NCBI GenBank assembly: GCA_029246995.1 | Contig: JAQWMB010000003.1 | Span: 1-43,602 of the forward strand | Source of the DNA: Dehalococcoidia bacterium | GTDB lineage: Bacteria > Chloroflexota > Dehalococcoidia > UBA2979 | DNA length: 43,602 nt | Direction of reading: 5' to 3' | In this document: piece by piece, positions 7,596 through 17,849 of the stretch | How positions within the stretch are numbered: the first letter of the stretch is position 1 | How the letters are laid out: every line of letters starts with the position of its first letter | Notes under the pieces: model-generated | Told to the model about the DNA's origin: nothing | Seen by the model: only the letters and a program-made list of their open reading frames with translations | Database searches by the model: none | Made by a program: the position numbers and the translations under genes

Positions 7596-8653
7596 TTTGC
7601 ATTACCCTTTGCAATTGCTCCGTTTATTAACCTAGTAATTAATTCTTGGAATGCCACTCCTTCATTTTCCCAGACTAATGGGAATAGTGATTTTTTAGTA
7701 AATCCTGGCATCGTATTAATTTCATTAATATATATCATTTCATTCTTTTTAATATAAAAAAAATCAATTCTTGCAAGATCGTTTATTCCGATATCTAAAT
7801 AGACTTTTTTTGCATAATTAAAAATTCTTTTCGATGCTGATTCACTGATTTGAGCGGGTATAATAAGACGAGCTGAATTGTTAAGGTATTTATTTTCAAA
7901 ATTATAAAATCCATTATTATTTCTTATTTCTCCTAATGGAGGAAATTTCAGCTCACCATTACCAATAACCGCACATTCAATTTCCTGACCTATGATTTCT
8001 TCTTCAATAATAATTGTCTCATCTAGTTCTTTGATTTCATTAGAAGCAGAAATCATTTCTTCAAAGTTCATTACTTTTCTTACTCCTATAGACGATCCAC
8101 CCTTTGCTGGTTTTATAAAACATGGGAATCTAAACTTTTCTATGATTTCTGCTTTGTAGTCTATGAATTTATCGATATTGTATGTAGCATAATTCGCTTG
8201 AGGAATATTTAATTTTTTAAAAATATTTTTTGTGATCTTTTTATCATAACATTTTAAGCTGACCTCACTATTACTCCCCAAATATTGGACATTAATATTT
8301 TCTAAATATTTTTGAATTCTTCCATCTTCACCAAATGCACCATGGATACAAGGAAAAACGAGGTCTAATTCAGAAAATCTTGTTTGAATTTCAGATGAAT
8401 CCATTATTCTATCTGGTTTTATAGATGATATTGTAAAATTTAATGGATTATCAATCTTCTGTATGGTTTGGATTGCTTTCTTTGTCTCATTTAATGTCAG
8501 CCATTCATTTTGATTTGATATCGCATATGGAAAAATTTCAAACTCATCTTTATTGATTGATTGTAAAATATTTAGTGCGGAAATAATTGATATTGAGTGC
8601 TCATGGGATTGACCACCAAACAATATTCCAATTTTTAATTTCATTTTATTCAT
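7592..8653 (-). CDS. ddl: D-alanine--D-alanine ligase
   Basis: Ddl makes the D-Ala-D-Ala dipeptide for peptidoglycan precursors using an ATP-grasp fold. Motifs seen are ILFGGQSHEHSISI at the N terminus, FPCIHGAFGEDGRIQKYLE, the glycine loop KGGSSIGVRKV, YNFENKY, and the metal-binding NEINTMPGFTKKSLFP. I place the start at the ATG at 8653, which has AAAAGAA about 6 nt upstream and overlaps the murC stop, giving 353 aa. A TTG five codons earlier (8668) and an ATG three codons later (8644) are alternatives. Located between murC and ftsQ, as in many dcw clusters. Confidence 0.96.
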   Translation of the reverse strand: MNKMKLKIGILFGGQSHEHSISIISALNILQSINKDEFEIFPYAISNQNEWLTLNETKKAIQTIQKIDNPLNFTISSIKPDRIMDSSEIQTRFSELDLVFPCIHGAFGEDGRIQKYLENINVQYLGSNSEVSLKCYDKKITKNIFKKLNIPQANYATYNIDKFIDYKAEIIEKFRFPCFIKPAKGGSSIGVRKVMNFEEMISASNEIKELDETIIIEEEIIGQEIECAVIGNGELKFPPLGEIRNNNGFYNFENKYLNNSARLIIPAQISESASKRIFNYAKKVYLDIGINDLARIDFFYIKKNEMIYINEINTMPGFTKKSLFPLVWENEGVAFQELITRLINGAIAKGNAK

Positions 8654-10091
8654 AAAAGTTCTTTTCAATTTTTTGATTGATTATAGGAACAATTTCAGAT
8701 ATATTTCCTGCACCAAGAGTTAATATGATATCTCCTGCTTCAATATTGTCTGTAATCCTTTTTATAGCCATTTCAAAAGAATCAATATACGTACATCTTG
8801 CAAGTTTAATTGATTTTGATAACTGGATTGAGTCAATGCCCTGTTCTGGTGTTTCTCGTGCTGCAAATGTTGGTAAAATAATTAGTTCATCTAAGAATTC
8901 AAAGCAGTCTTGAAACTTGGACAATAAGTATTGCGATCTAGAATAAGTATGTGGCTGGAAGCAACCAATAATTTTTCTTCTTGGAAATTTTGTTTTTGCA
9001 GTTGCTATAGTGACTTTGATTTCAGCTGGGTGATGTGCGTAATCATCAATAAGTATAATATTTTGAGGATGTTTATAAATACTGAATCTGCGATTAATTC
9101 CTTCAAAATCTAATAGCATGCTTTTAATTTCTTGAAATCCTATTCCAAGCTTCATTGCTATTGCAATGCTTCCAGTTATATTTAATATATTGTGCCTGCC
9201 AGAAAGTTTTGTAGTCAATGATTCTATTTTTTTCCCTTTCCAAAATAATTCAAATGAAGTGGTGCCATCTTTATTTCCTGTAATTTTTTTTGCTTGCCAA
9301 TCAGATCTTTTATCAATTGAGTAATACTCTGTTTTTATATTCTTTTTTTCAATAGAAGCTCCTATTATTGAAGCATTGTGAGAGTCTTTATTTAAAAAGA
9401 CAGTCCCATTTCTTTCAATTGAATTTGCAAAGTCTAAAAAAGATTCTGTAATAGCATCTTCAGAGACAAAATAGTCTATATGGTCAATATCAACATTGTT
9501 TATTAGTATTATGTTCGGATGATATGATAGATAAGCTTCTTTATATTCATCAGCTTCAATAATTGCTAGTTTACCCATTCCATCGTAAACATTTTCCTCC
9601 ATTCTTAAAAACTTCTTTTCAATCTTGGTTTCAATTGATTTACTAATATCTTTTGAAAGTCCTCCTGAAAATACTAATGGTTCTAATTCCATTTTGAGTA
9701 AGAAATATGATATGAGTGTTGTGATAGTAGTTTTTCCATGTGAGCCACCAATTGCAACTAGTTTTTTATCTTGAACTAAAAAATTTATAATTTGTGCTCT
9801 ACTAATTATTGGAACTTGACTTTGTTTTGCTTGAACTAGTTCAGGGTTATTTGGATTAATGGCAGATGTATAAACAATTAATTCTGCATCTTTAATATTC
9901 ACAGCATTATGACCAATGAATACTTTTATCCCAATTTTTTCTAGATGAGATATGGTTGATGAATGACTAAGATCTGAACCAGATACTTGATAACCGCGCA
10001 TAAATAAAAGTTTTGCAATTGCTGACATATGAATACCACCTATGCCAAGGAAAAAAATATTTTTAGGTAAATCTATGAATTCATTTTTCAT
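8646..10091 (-). CDS. murC: UDP-N-acetylmuramate--L-alanine ligase
   Basis: MurC adds L-Ala to UDP-MurNAc, the first peptide step of peptidoglycan synthesis. The 481-aa protein has the N-terminal Rossmann motif FLGIGGIHMSAIA, the ATP loop GGSHGKTTITTL, the EADEYKEAYL segment, NNVDIDHIDYF, and the C-terminal DDYAHHPAEI motif. ATG overlaps the end of murG by 11 nt. murB, which often follows murC, is absent here and the next gene is ddl. Confidence 0.97.
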   Translation of the reverse strand: MKNEFIDLPKNIFFLGIGGIHMSAIAKLLFMRGYQVSGSDLSHSSTISHLEKIGIKVFIGHNAVNIKDAELIVYTSAINPNNPELVQAKQSQVPIISRAQIINFLVQDKKLVAIGGSHGKTTITTLISYFLLKMELEPLVFSGGLSKDISKSIETKIEKKFLRMEENVYDGMGKLAIIEADEYKEAYLSYHPNIILINNVDIDHIDYFVSEDAITESFLDFANSIERNGTVFLNKDSHNASIIGASIEKKNIKTEYYSIDKRSDWQAKKITGNKDGTTSFELFWKGKKIESLTTKLSGRHNILNITGSIAIAMKLGIGFQEIKSMLLDFEGINRRFSIYKHPQNIILIDDYAHHPAEIKVTIATAKTKFPRRKIIGCFQPHTYSRSQYLLSKFQDCFEFLDELIILPTFAARETPEQGIDSIQLSKSIKLARCTYIDSFEMAIKRITDNIEAGDIILTLGAGNISEIVPIINQKIEKNFYE

Positions 10092-11163
10092 TTGTATGCT
10101 CCATTAATAGCTCTGCTATTTTTTTTACTGAGTCTTTATTTTTTAGTAGATCCATATTCATACTCATTTTTTCTAATAGCTTGTTGTTGTTCAATAAGCT
10201 TAGTACTATTGCGCATGTTTCCTGATTAATATTAGGCAGTAATATTGCAGCATTATTATCTATAAGATATCGAGCATTGTCTGCTTGATCTGAAAATTTG
10301 CCAGGATATAATAATGCAGGAATACGCGTTTCTGTCAATTCTCCAAATATACTTGCTCCTGCTCTACTAATGATTAAATCTGATTTAATCATTAGGTCTG
10401 GGATAAGATGTGAGAATTCATATAGTTCGTATCTGCTTTGCATAGTTGTGTTAAGGCTATGATGAATTTTCAAAAATTTATCATAGTCATTTATGCCACT
10501 AACGTGTATCAGCTTATGTTTATCGATCAACTCTAGAAGATTTTTTTTAACAAATTTATTTATAGATGAGGAACCTAAAGATCCTCCCATTATAAGTAAT
10601 GTTTTTTCTGATTTATTAAATGTTCGTTTATTATTTATTATTGATTTCTCATAAAATCTTTTTCTAAGCGGATATCCAGTCACGATAGTTTTATTTTTTG
10701 GTAAATAATTTTTTGATTCTTCTACAGAACAACAAATATATTTAGCATATTTAGATAAGAATCGTATTGCCCATCCTGGCTTAATATCTGGGCAAAAAAT
10801 AATTAATGGTATTTTATTTTTGTAAGCCGCCCAACCTATTGGAGCTGATGTAAAGCCACCAGTTATAAAAACAGCATCTGGCTTATCAATCAAAAAATAT
10901 TTTTTAGCTAATCTTGCTGTCTTATAAAAATTTATAATTCCTTTAATCAGCATAAGAAGATTTTTTGTTCGAATTTTAGATGGTTCAATGTTTCTAAATG
11001 TGTAATGGTCTTTATTTGTTAATTGATATTCAATACTTTTTTTTGAACCATAAAAGTTAATAGATGTTCGATTGTTATCAATTAAATAATTACAAACAGA
11101 TATTATAGGGAAAATATGACCACCTGTATGTCCACCTGAAACTACGATTGAATTATTTTTCAT
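10081..11163 (-). CDS. murG: MurG-like UDP-GlcNAc transferase (lipid II synthesis), variant motif
   Basis: MurG transfers GlcNAc to lipid I at the inner membrane face. The 360-aa GT28-fold protein has the N-terminal glycine loop SGGHTGGHIFP (residues 9-19), the segment ITGGFTSAPIGWAA, and in the C-terminal half IMGGSLGSSSIN and SRAGASIFGEL followed by DQADNARYL, which fit the UDP-GlcNAc site. The well-known LHEQN segment that binds acceptor in E. coli MurG is replaced by FCPDIKPGWA (123-132). From memory, Chloroflexota MurG proteins have a similar PDxxPG segment. Position between ftsW and murC supports the assignment. ATG overlaps the ftsW stop by 4 nt. Confidence 0.9.
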   Translation of the reverse strand: MKNNSIVVSGGHTGGHIFPIISVCNYLIDNNRTSINFYGSKKSIEYQLTNKDHYTFRNIEPSKIRTKNLLMLIKGIINFYKTARLAKKYFLIDKPDAVFITGGFTSAPIGWAAYKNKIPLIIFCPDIKPGWAIRFLSKYAKYICCSVEESKNYLPKNKTIVTGYPLRKRFYEKSIINNKRTFNKSEKTLLIMGGSLGSSSINKFVKKNLLELIDKHKLIHVSGINDYDKFLKIHHSLNTTMQSRYELYEFSHLIPDLMIKSDLIISRAGASIFGELTETRIPALLYPGKFSDQADNARYLIDNNAAILLPNINQETCAIVLSLLNNNKLLEKMSMNMDLLKNKDSVKKIAELLMEHTNEK

Positions 11164-12347
11164 TTTGACTTTCTTGCTAATATTGTATTATTTAATTCTA
11201 TTCGAGTTATATTAATTTTTTTGCGTTCTTTTTCCTTTGGCATTATTTGTTTGTTTATTGAAAAAAGTATGCCAATTGCAGAAAGTGTTACAATTAAAGA
11301 CGTTCCTCCCGTAGAAAGCATTGGAAGTGGGATGCCAGTGAGCGGTATTGTTCTGCTGATCCCTCCAATATTTAATAAAACTTGAAAAATTATCATCAAG
11401 CTAATCCCTGATGCTAACAATGATCCAAATTGATCAGATGATTTATTAGCAATTTTTAATCCTTGTAGAAGAATTGTTAAAAACAATATGATTACTAGAG
11501 TAACTCCAATAAAACCCAACTCCTCTCCAATTACTGCTAAAATTCCATCAGAATGAGAAGCTGGTAAGTAAAAGAATTTTTGTCTTGAAGAACCAAGGCC
11601 TAATCCAGTGAGACCTCCGGATCCAAGAGCAATTAATAATTGTAAGGTTTGATATCCTGCTCCGCCTGGATCAGATTCAGCAGATAAGTATGAAACTACT
11701 CTAGAAAAACCATATCCATTTACAATGATTAATAAACCTAAGCTTATTATGGAACTTGTTGCAAGTGCAATCACATGCAATAGTCTCGCTCCTGCAACAA
11801 AAAACATCGCACCTGCAACAGCGGTTATTAGTAAAGTGGTCCCCAGATCAGGTCCTAACATTATTAAGAAACTTACTGTACCAACAGTTATAACGAAGGT
11901 TGTTACACTCGCAAATGATCCTATGTCTTTGCCTGATCTGCTAGATAACCAGGCGGCAATATATATAATAATAGCTAATTTACTAAACTCGCTTGGTTGA
12001 AATGGTGGCAAGAGTGGAAGATCCACCCATCTTTTAGCACCATTAATTTCCATTGCAGTGTGAGGTTCTATAGTAAGAATTAGTAGTATTACAGAGAAGA
12101 TCATGATGAATGGGCTTAATGGTGCTAAAATCCTGTAATCCATAACGGCAAAGAATCCCATACCAATTAATCCAATAAAAGTGTAAATTACTTGTCTTTT
12201 AAGAAAATAATATGAGTCTTGATAATCCAAATAACCGATTGCATATGAAGCAGAATATATTGATACGATTCCAATGATTACTAAAAGAAGAACAGCTGAC
12301 AATAATATTTGATCATAAGCAAAATGATGATTGGCAATTTTATTCAT
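11160..12347 (-). CDS. ftsW: FtsW, lipid II polymerase (SEDS glycosyltransferase)
   Basis: FtsW is the SEDS-family glycosyltransferase that works with FtsI in septal peptidoglycan synthesis. The 395-aa protein has about ten membrane helices. SEDS signatures seen are PPFQPSEFSKLA, LIMLGPDLGTTLLI, the large external loop leading to YLPASHSDGILAVIGEELGFIG, and the C-terminal GIPLPMLSTGGTSLIV. The tail after the last helix is basic (KEKERKKINITR). ATG overlaps the murD stop by 8 nt. FtsW rather than RodA is chosen from its position in the dcw cluster. Confidence 0.96.
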   Translation of the reverse strand: MNKIANHHFAYDQILLSAVLLLVIIGIVSIYSASYAIGYLDYQDSYYFLKRQVIYTFIGLIGMGFFAVMDYRILAPLSPFIMIFSVILLILTIEPHTAMEINGAKRWVDLPLLPPFQPSEFSKLAIIIYIAAWLSSRSGKDIGSFASVTTFVITVGTVSFLIMLGPDLGTTLLITAVAGAMFFVAGARLLHVIALATSSIISLGLLIIVNGYGFSRVVSYLSAESDPGGAGYQTLQLLIALGSGGLTGLGLGSSRQKFFYLPASHSDGILAVIGEELGFIGVTLVIILFLTILLQGLKIANKSSDQFGSLLASGISLMIIFQVLLNIGGISRTIPLTGIPLPMLSTGGTSLIVTLSAIGILFSINKQIMPKEKERKKINITRIELNNTILARKSK

Positions 12348-13725
12348 TTTTAGTCCAATCTTTATAAATTTGCTTAACTATTTTTTTAAAAAATCTTCCT
12401 CTTTCTTCATAATTTTCAAATTCATCAAATGAAGTTCCTCCAGGTGATAATAGTATGCATTCACCTGTACGTACAATGTTGCAGGCAAGTTCAACAGCTT
12501 CTTTAAGAGTCGTTACTTCTTTAATATTTATGTCAATTGATTCTAATTGAAGTAAAAATTTTTTTCTTGATTCGCCAAATAAAATTACAAATCTACATTT
12601 TTCTTGAATATGCATAACTAGATCACCAAATTCAAGATTTTTATCTTTGCCTCCCATCAATAAAATTGCTTTCTTATCTATAGACTTAAGTGCAGTAATG
12701 GTTCTTTCAGGAGTTGTTGCAATTGAATCGTTAATGAATTCTATATTATTTTTTATTGCAATAGTTTCTATCCTATGCTCTACGCCATTGAATTTTGAAA
12801 TACCTTTTTGGCAATCTTGGGCTTTAACTCCAAGCATTTGAGCTATGATTATTGCTAATAAGGCATTACTAATATTATGTTTACCTTTTAAAATTATTTC
12901 ATCTCTGTGGATAATTTTTGTTAGCTCATCGTTCTTTTTGTATGTCAGGAAACCATCTTGATCCATAAACGCGCCATTTTCATCTCCTATTTCATGATTT
13001 GCGGAGAAATAGCTTATTTGTGCATTTGCATCTTTGATAAAATCTTGAGAATTCTCATCATCTAAATTCATTACTACATGATCATTCTTTTTTTGGAACA
13101 ACATAATTTTATGTTTTAGTTGAACATATTCATTCCAAGAAAATTGGTCTAAATGATTAGGAGTAATATTTGTAATACAGCTTATATTCGGACTTTTTGT
13201 TAATAGCTGTAATTGCGTATGTGAAAGTTCTAAAATAACTTTAGTATTTTTATTAATCTTATGTAGTAATCCCAGCATGCCAATACCAATATTGCCACCA
13301 ATAACATGTTCTATTTTGCTTTCTTCTAGAATAGCTTTTATAATTGAAGTAGTAGTAGTCTTACCCGATGAACCAGTAATCCCGATAATTGGTGATTGAC
13401 ATCGATCAAAAAATAGATCGGTCATTGAAGAAATAGATATATTGTTTTGATGGACAAGTGCGATTTGCTCAGAGTTTAAGGGAATACCTTGAGAAATAAA
13501 TGCATATTTGATGTTTTGAAGATGTTTTTCTTTAACTTGCCCAATATGTAAATTAAATTTGTAACCATCAACTTCATCTATGTTTTTTTGAATTTTTTTC
13601 ACAGGCCCCTGATCTATAACTGTGATTATTGCTCCTTCATATGATAGAAATTTCAACATATCAATTCCTTCAATACCTAATCCAAATATTGCAATATGTT
13701 GATTTTTAAATGATACTGGTAACAT
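12340..13725 (-). CDS. murD: UDP-N-acetylmuramoylalanine--D-glutamate ligase
   Basis: MurD adds D-Glu to UDP-MurNAc-L-Ala. The 461-aa protein has an N-terminal Rossmann-like domain (IAIFGLGIEGIDMLKFL), the ATP loop GITGSSGKTTTTSII, the CITNITPNHLDQF segment, an EHRIE motif, NDSIATTPE, ILLMGGKDKN, and C-terminal LSPGGTSFDEFENYEERGRFF, all standard for the enzyme. It starts 13 bp after mraY and ends inside ftsW. Confidence 0.97.
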   Translation of the reverse strand: MLPVSFKNQHIAIFGLGIEGIDMLKFLSYEGAIITVIDQGPVKKIQKNIDEVDGYKFNLHIGQVKEKHLQNIKYAFISQGIPLNSEQIALVHQNNISISSMTDLFFDRCQSPIIGITGSSGKTTTTSIIKAILEESKIEHVIGGNIGIGMLGLLHKINKNTKVILELSHTQLQLLTKSPNISCITNITPNHLDQFSWNEYVQLKHKIMLFQKKNDHVVMNLDDENSQDFIKDANAQISYFSANHEIGDENGAFMDQDGFLTYKKNDELTKIIHRDEIILKGKHNISNALLAIIIAQMLGVKAQDCQKGISKFNGVEHRIETIAIKNNIEFINDSIATTPERTITALKSIDKKAILLMGGKDKNLEFGDLVMHIQEKCRFVILFGESRKKFLLQLESIDINIKEVTTLKEAVELACNIVRTGECILLSPGGTSFDEFENYEERGRFFKKIVKQIYKDWTKNE

Positions 13726-13738
13726 TACTGCCTTCTAT

Positions 13739-14698
13739 CTATACTGTTATTGCCAAAGCAATACCAACAATTGCTCCTATGAGTCCTACTAACCAAAATC
13801 TGATCACTATCTGATTTTCACTCCAACCAATAATTTCAAAATGATGATGTAAAGGAGTCATTTTAAATAATCTTTTACCATTTGATAATTTAAAATAAAT
13901 TATTTGAATTACAGCTGAACCAGCTTCTAAAACAAACACGATACCAATGATAGGTAGTAGAAGCCAATGCCCTGTCATTAATGCAACTACGGCAAGCGAC
14001 ATGCCAATTGGAAGCGCGCCTGCTTCGCCCATAAATATTTTTGCTGGATATGCGTTATACCATAAAAATCCAAGTATTGAACCGACCATCGTAAATGAAA
14101 AAATTGCTAAGTATACTTGCCCTTGTATAAATGCGATTACAGCGAATGCTGCAAAGCCAATTGCTGATGTTCCAGCAAGAAGCCCATCTAGCCCATCTGT
14201 AATTGCCATAGAAATAGTAGTTAATATTATAATTACTACTGCGATTGGAATATAATAGAATGTAAGAAATTTTTGTCCTAAAATCGGCAGATTGATGCTT
14301 TGAACTTCAAGCTGATAAAATAAAATAAGCCCTATGGATATAGATAGACATAGTAGGTAAATAAGTTTCATTTTCCAAGACAAGCCATGATTTGAGTTAG
14401 AAATAGTTGTCCTTAAATCATCTATAATTCCAATAAGTAAACAAGCAGTAATTGCAAAAAATGGTAATAAGATAGAAAGACGATTTTCTAGGTTGAATAT
14501 TCCTGTAATTATTAATGCAGTAAGTAATATTTGAATTCCCCCCATTGTTGGGGTACCAAGTTTATTATGATGCCTATCTGATATATCATCAGAAATATTT
14601 TTTAAAATTTTAAATTTTGTTAAAAAATAGATAGTTGGTCGCCCAATAATAACAGACAATAAAAAAGCAGTTCCTCCTATAAGTAGAGCTTCAAGCAT
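13739..14698 (-). CDS. mraY: Phospho-N-acetylmuramoyl-pentapeptide transferase
   Basis: MraY attaches phospho-MurNAc-pentapeptide to undecaprenyl phosphate, making lipid I in the membrane. The 319-aa polytopic protein has GTPTMGGIQILLTA near the N terminus, the aspartate-rich GIIDDLRTTIS, AITDGLDGLLAGTSAI, NAYPAKIFMGEAGALPIG, and the C-terminal FKMTPLHHHFEIIGWSE histidine motif, covering the catalytic Asp and His residues. About ten membrane helices. Ten bp after murF. Confidence 0.98.
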   Translation of the reverse strand: MLEALLIGGTAFLLSVIIGRPTIYFLTKFKILKNISDDISDRHHNKLGTPTMGGIQILLTALIITGIFNLENRLSILLPFFAITACLLIGIIDDLRTTISNSNHGLSWKMKLIYLLCLSISIGLILFYQLEVQSINLPILGQKFLTFYYIPIAVVIIILTTISMAITDGLDGLLAGTSAIGFAAFAVIAFIQGQVYLAIFSFTMVGSILGFLWYNAYPAKIFMGEAGALPIGMSLAVVALMTGHWLLLPIIGIVFVLEAGSAVIQIIYFKLSNGKRLFKMTPLHHHFEIIGWSENQIVIRFWLVGLIGAIVGIALAITV

Positions 14699-14707
14699 TT
14701 TTTTCTC

Positions 14708-16102
14708 TCAATCTCTCATACTATTTAATTGAATAAATTTTTGTACTATATTTTCCATTTTCAGTGTCCTTGAACCTTTTATTAGAATTGTACTATTTTT
14801 ATAATTTTGAATAGATAGATATGCATTAAGTTCTTCAATATCAAGGAAGTGTTTTGATTTAATTAATGCATTATTTTTGATTTTATGAAAAATAATGCTA
14901 GATTGCTTACCAAGGCAAATAACCTCGTCAATGTCTGTAGTGACTAGGGTGCCAATTTCAAGATGTAATTGATTGGAAAGCTTACCTAATTCATTCATAT
15001 CACCTAAGATAGCAACTTTATAGTTTTTAGAATCTTTTAATAAATTCAATGCTCCCTTTAATGCAGATGGCCCAGAGTTATAAGAGTCATCTATGATTGT
15101 GATGTCATTATCAAGTTTTAAGATTTGTAGTCGACTGTCTAGTTTAAATTTTGAAATTACTTCTTGCATATCTTTTATTCTGATTTCAAATTTATGAGCA
15201 AGCGCTATGCTTGCCAAGAAACATGGTAAAAGATGTACGCCTGGTTGTAATGTTCGAAATTTTCCAGCACTTTTATGATTAATGAGTAGTTCAAATGAAA
15301 AACCATTTAACCCATTACTATCAATATTTTTTGCAGAAATATCAGCAGATTTCTCTATGCCGAACGTAATTATTTTACCAGGAAATATGTTTTGCATTTT
15401 CGCTATTTGCTTATCATCGATGTTTAATATTGCTATACCGTCTGATGGTAATGCTTCGATTAATTCTTGTTTGGCAAGAAAAATATTTTGTTCTGAACCA
15501 GCTCTTTCGACATGAATAGATTCTATGTTTGTTATAACACCAATATTAGGCATACTTATTTTAGTTAAAAGATTAATGTCGCCTCTTTTATACATGCCCA
15601 TCTCAAGTACTGCAATTTCAGTATTGTGATTAATATCGAATATTGTTAAAGGGAGGCCAATTTCGTTATTATAATTTTTTTTAGAACCTAAAGTTTCAAA
15701 TCTAGATTGTAATAATGCACTGGATATTTGCTTAGTAGTTGTTTTACCTACACTTCCAGTAATTCCTACAACATCTAAATCTTTGAACTGTGCACGCCAT
15801 ATCTTTGCCATTTTTTGTAGTGCTAAATTACAATCTTTAACATAATACTTGGCAATATTATTGTCTATTTTATTATTTTGAGAAGTAATTATTCCTTTGG
15901 CACCATTTTTGATTGCTTCATTAATATACTTGCTTCCATTTTCATTGCTACCTTGCATAGCGATAAAGAGGTCATTATTTTTAATATCTTTTGAATGAAT
16001 TTTGATTTTGTTGAATACTTGATTTGTATCGCTTGCCTCAATCAAAATGTCTTTTAAGGCGTCGGTAATGAATTTGTTATTTAATTGTAATTTATTCGAC
16101 AT
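14708..16102 (-). CDS. murF: UDP-N-acetylmuramoyl-tripeptide--D-alanyl-D-alanine ligase
   Basis: MurF adds the D-Ala-D-Ala made by Ddl to complete the UDP-MurNAc-pentapeptide. The 464-aa protein has an N-terminal Mur-ligase domain (IHSKDIKNNDLFIAMQG), the ATP loop VGITGSVGKTTTKQ, KNYNNEIGLPLTIF, AVLEMGMYKRGDI, and the central IIDDSYNSGPSALKGAL and AILGDMNELG motifs. ATG overlaps the ftsI stop by one base (TAATG). Confidence 0.97.
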   Translation of the reverse strand: MSNKLQLNNKFITDALKDILIEASDTNQVFNKIKIHSKDIKNNDLFIAMQGSNENGSKYINEAIKNGAKGIITSQNNKIDNNIAKYYVKDCNLALQKMAKIWRAQFKDLDVVGITGSVGKTTTKQISSALLQSRFETLGSKKNYNNEIGLPLTIFDINHNTEIAVLEMGMYKRGDINLLTKISMPNIGVITNIESIHVERAGSEQNIFLAKQELIEALPSDGIAILNIDDKQIAKMQNIFPGKIITFGIEKSADISAKNIDSNGLNGFSFELLINHKSAGKFRTLQPGVHLLPCFLASIALAHKFEIRIKDMQEVISKFKLDSRLQILKLDNDITIIDDSYNSGPSALKGALNLLKDSKNYKVAILGDMNELGKLSNQLHLEIGTLVTTDIDEVICLGKQSSIIFHKIKNNALIKSKHFLDIEELNAYLSIQNYKNSTILIKGSRTLKMENIVQKFIQLNSMRD

Positions 16103-17823
16103 TAATTTTTGACCATTTCTTTTGAAGGGGCAATCTGAAGATATTCTAGAATTTCAGAAGCTAATTTTGAAAATGTTGGAGCTGCTATTTCACCACCAAG
16201 ATTTTTATTCCCTCTTGGATAATCAATTTTAATTAAAATTGAAATCTTTGGGTTTTCGTATGGAACAAATCCTGCAAATGTTGCAATAGTGTAATCCCAG
16301 TCATAAACTGCGTTAATTGTATTTATAGTTGTGCCAGTTTTTCCAGCTACAAGGAAACCATCAATTTTTGCTTGATGGTATATACTCTCTTCTACAATCG
16401 CTAACATCATTTCTTTCATGTTCTGTGAGGTCTTTTGTTTAATTACTTGGTCATCATTCATAAAAATAGAATTATTAACATGAGTTTCGTTAGCTATTTC
16501 TTTAATTATTTTAGGACGAATTAATTTTCCATCATTAATTAATACATTCACTGCTGTTAATACTTGAAGAGGCGTTGCAGCTATACCTTGACCATAAGAG
16601 TTAGTAGCTAAGTCTATAGGATACCAGTCCTTTGATTTATTTGTTCTTAATAGGCCTTCTGCTTCTCCAGATAAACCTATCGATGTTAAATCGCCAAAAC
16701 CAAAATTGTCCAAATATTTATAAAATCTTTCTGGACCAACTTTTTGGGCTATCCATACAGCACCAGTATTTAAAGAATGAATTAAGTGATTTTTAATACT
16801 TGTTTCTCCATAAGTGTTTAAATCCCAGTTTTGTATTCTTTGTGGGCCAATATCAACGAATCCTTTGTCTATATAAGTTGTTTCTGGGGCAACTACCCCC
16901 AGATCAAATCCTATAGCAGTATTAATTAATTTCATTACTGAGCCTGGTTCATAAATATCACTAATAATTTTGTTACGCACATTATCAGATAAGTTTTCAG
17001 ATAGTAGGATATTATTTTCAAGTTCAATTTCAGGATAATTTGCCATAGCTAACACTTCACCATTGTTTGGATCCATAACTAATATACTGCCACTTTCAGC
17101 CTTAAAATCTTTTAAAGCTTCAAGTAAATATTTTTGAGAATAATTTTGAATGTATTTATCAATAGTTAGTACAATATCTTTGCCTGCTTGGGGTTCAGTA
17201 ATAACTTGATTACCAAATGTAATAGGTCTTCCAAATGGATCAGTTTCAAAATAGATTGAACCAGCTGTTCCGCTTAAAATATCGTTAAAATCTCTTTCAA
17301 TTCCCCATAGGCCTTTTTCATCCAAGCCAAGGTAACCAATGACTTGGCCAGCTAAATTTTTTTCTGGATAGATCCTTTTACTCGAATTTAATGCGTATAT
17401 TGCATCTGAGTTTTTTTTGTTGATTATGCTATATTTTGAGTAGGGAATTTTTCTCTGTACTAGGATTTGCTCAGAGCCATTTAATGCTTTATATAATATT
17501 TCATCGCAATTGATTAACAGGAATGCGCAAAGTTCTTGGATTTCATTTGTTTGATTAGCTGTATTAATTTTTGAACTATCGATGAAAATATCCCAAGTCT
17601 GTAAAGAAGTTGCTAATGGAAAGAAATTTCTATCATAAATTGTGCCACGGTTTGCAGTTAATTTTTGAACAGAAGAATGCATTAGATAAGCTTCTTCTTT
17701 ATATTTATTATGATTGATAACTTGAATGCTAAATAGCCTAAAGAGCAGAATGCCGGTCAGTAAAACTACAATACTGAATAAGGTTTTATGTCTCCAAGTC
17801 AAACGACTAATTTCGTTCGACAT
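16102..17823 (-). CDS. ftsI: Septal peptidoglycan transpeptidase FtsI (PBP3 / class B PBP)
   Basis: FtsI cross-links septal peptidoglycan. The 573-aa protein has one N-terminal membrane helix (about residues 13-32), the class B dimerisation domain starting TANRGTIYDRNFFPLA, and the transpeptidase domain with S295-V-M-K298, S350-L-N, and K495-T-G497 motifs. No PASTA domains follow; the protein ends 70-odd residues after KTG. It lies 26 bp after the ftsL-like gene and works with FtsW encoded six genes on. Confidence 0.97.
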   Translation of the reverse strand: MSNEISRLTWRHKTLFSIVVLLTGILLFRLFSIQVINHNKYKEEAYLMHSSVQKLTANRGTIYDRNFFPLATSLQTWDIFIDSSKINTANQTNEIQELCAFLLINCDEILYKALNGSEQILVQRKIPYSKYSIINKKNSDAIYALNSSKRIYPEKNLAGQVIGYLGLDEKGLWGIERDFNDILSGTAGSIYFETDPFGRPITFGNQVITEPQAGKDIVLTIDKYIQNYSQKYLLEALKDFKAESGSILVMDPNNGEVLAMANYPEIELENNILLSENLSDNVRNKIISDIYEPGSVMKLINTAIGFDLGVVAPETTYIDKGFVDIGPQRIQNWDLNTYGETSIKNHLIHSLNTGAVWIAQKVGPERFYKYLDNFGFGDLTSIGLSGEAEGLLRTNKSKDWYPIDLATNSYGQGIAATPLQVLTAVNVLINDGKLIRPKIIKEIANETHVNNSIFMNDDQVIKQKTSQNMKEMMLAIVEESIYHQAKIDGFLVAGKTGTTINTINAVYDWDYTIATFAGFVPYENPKISILIKIDYPRGNKNLGGEIAAPTFSKLASEILEYLQIAPSKEMVKN

Positions 17824-17849
17824 TTTACCTCATTTCTACCCCTGATATT

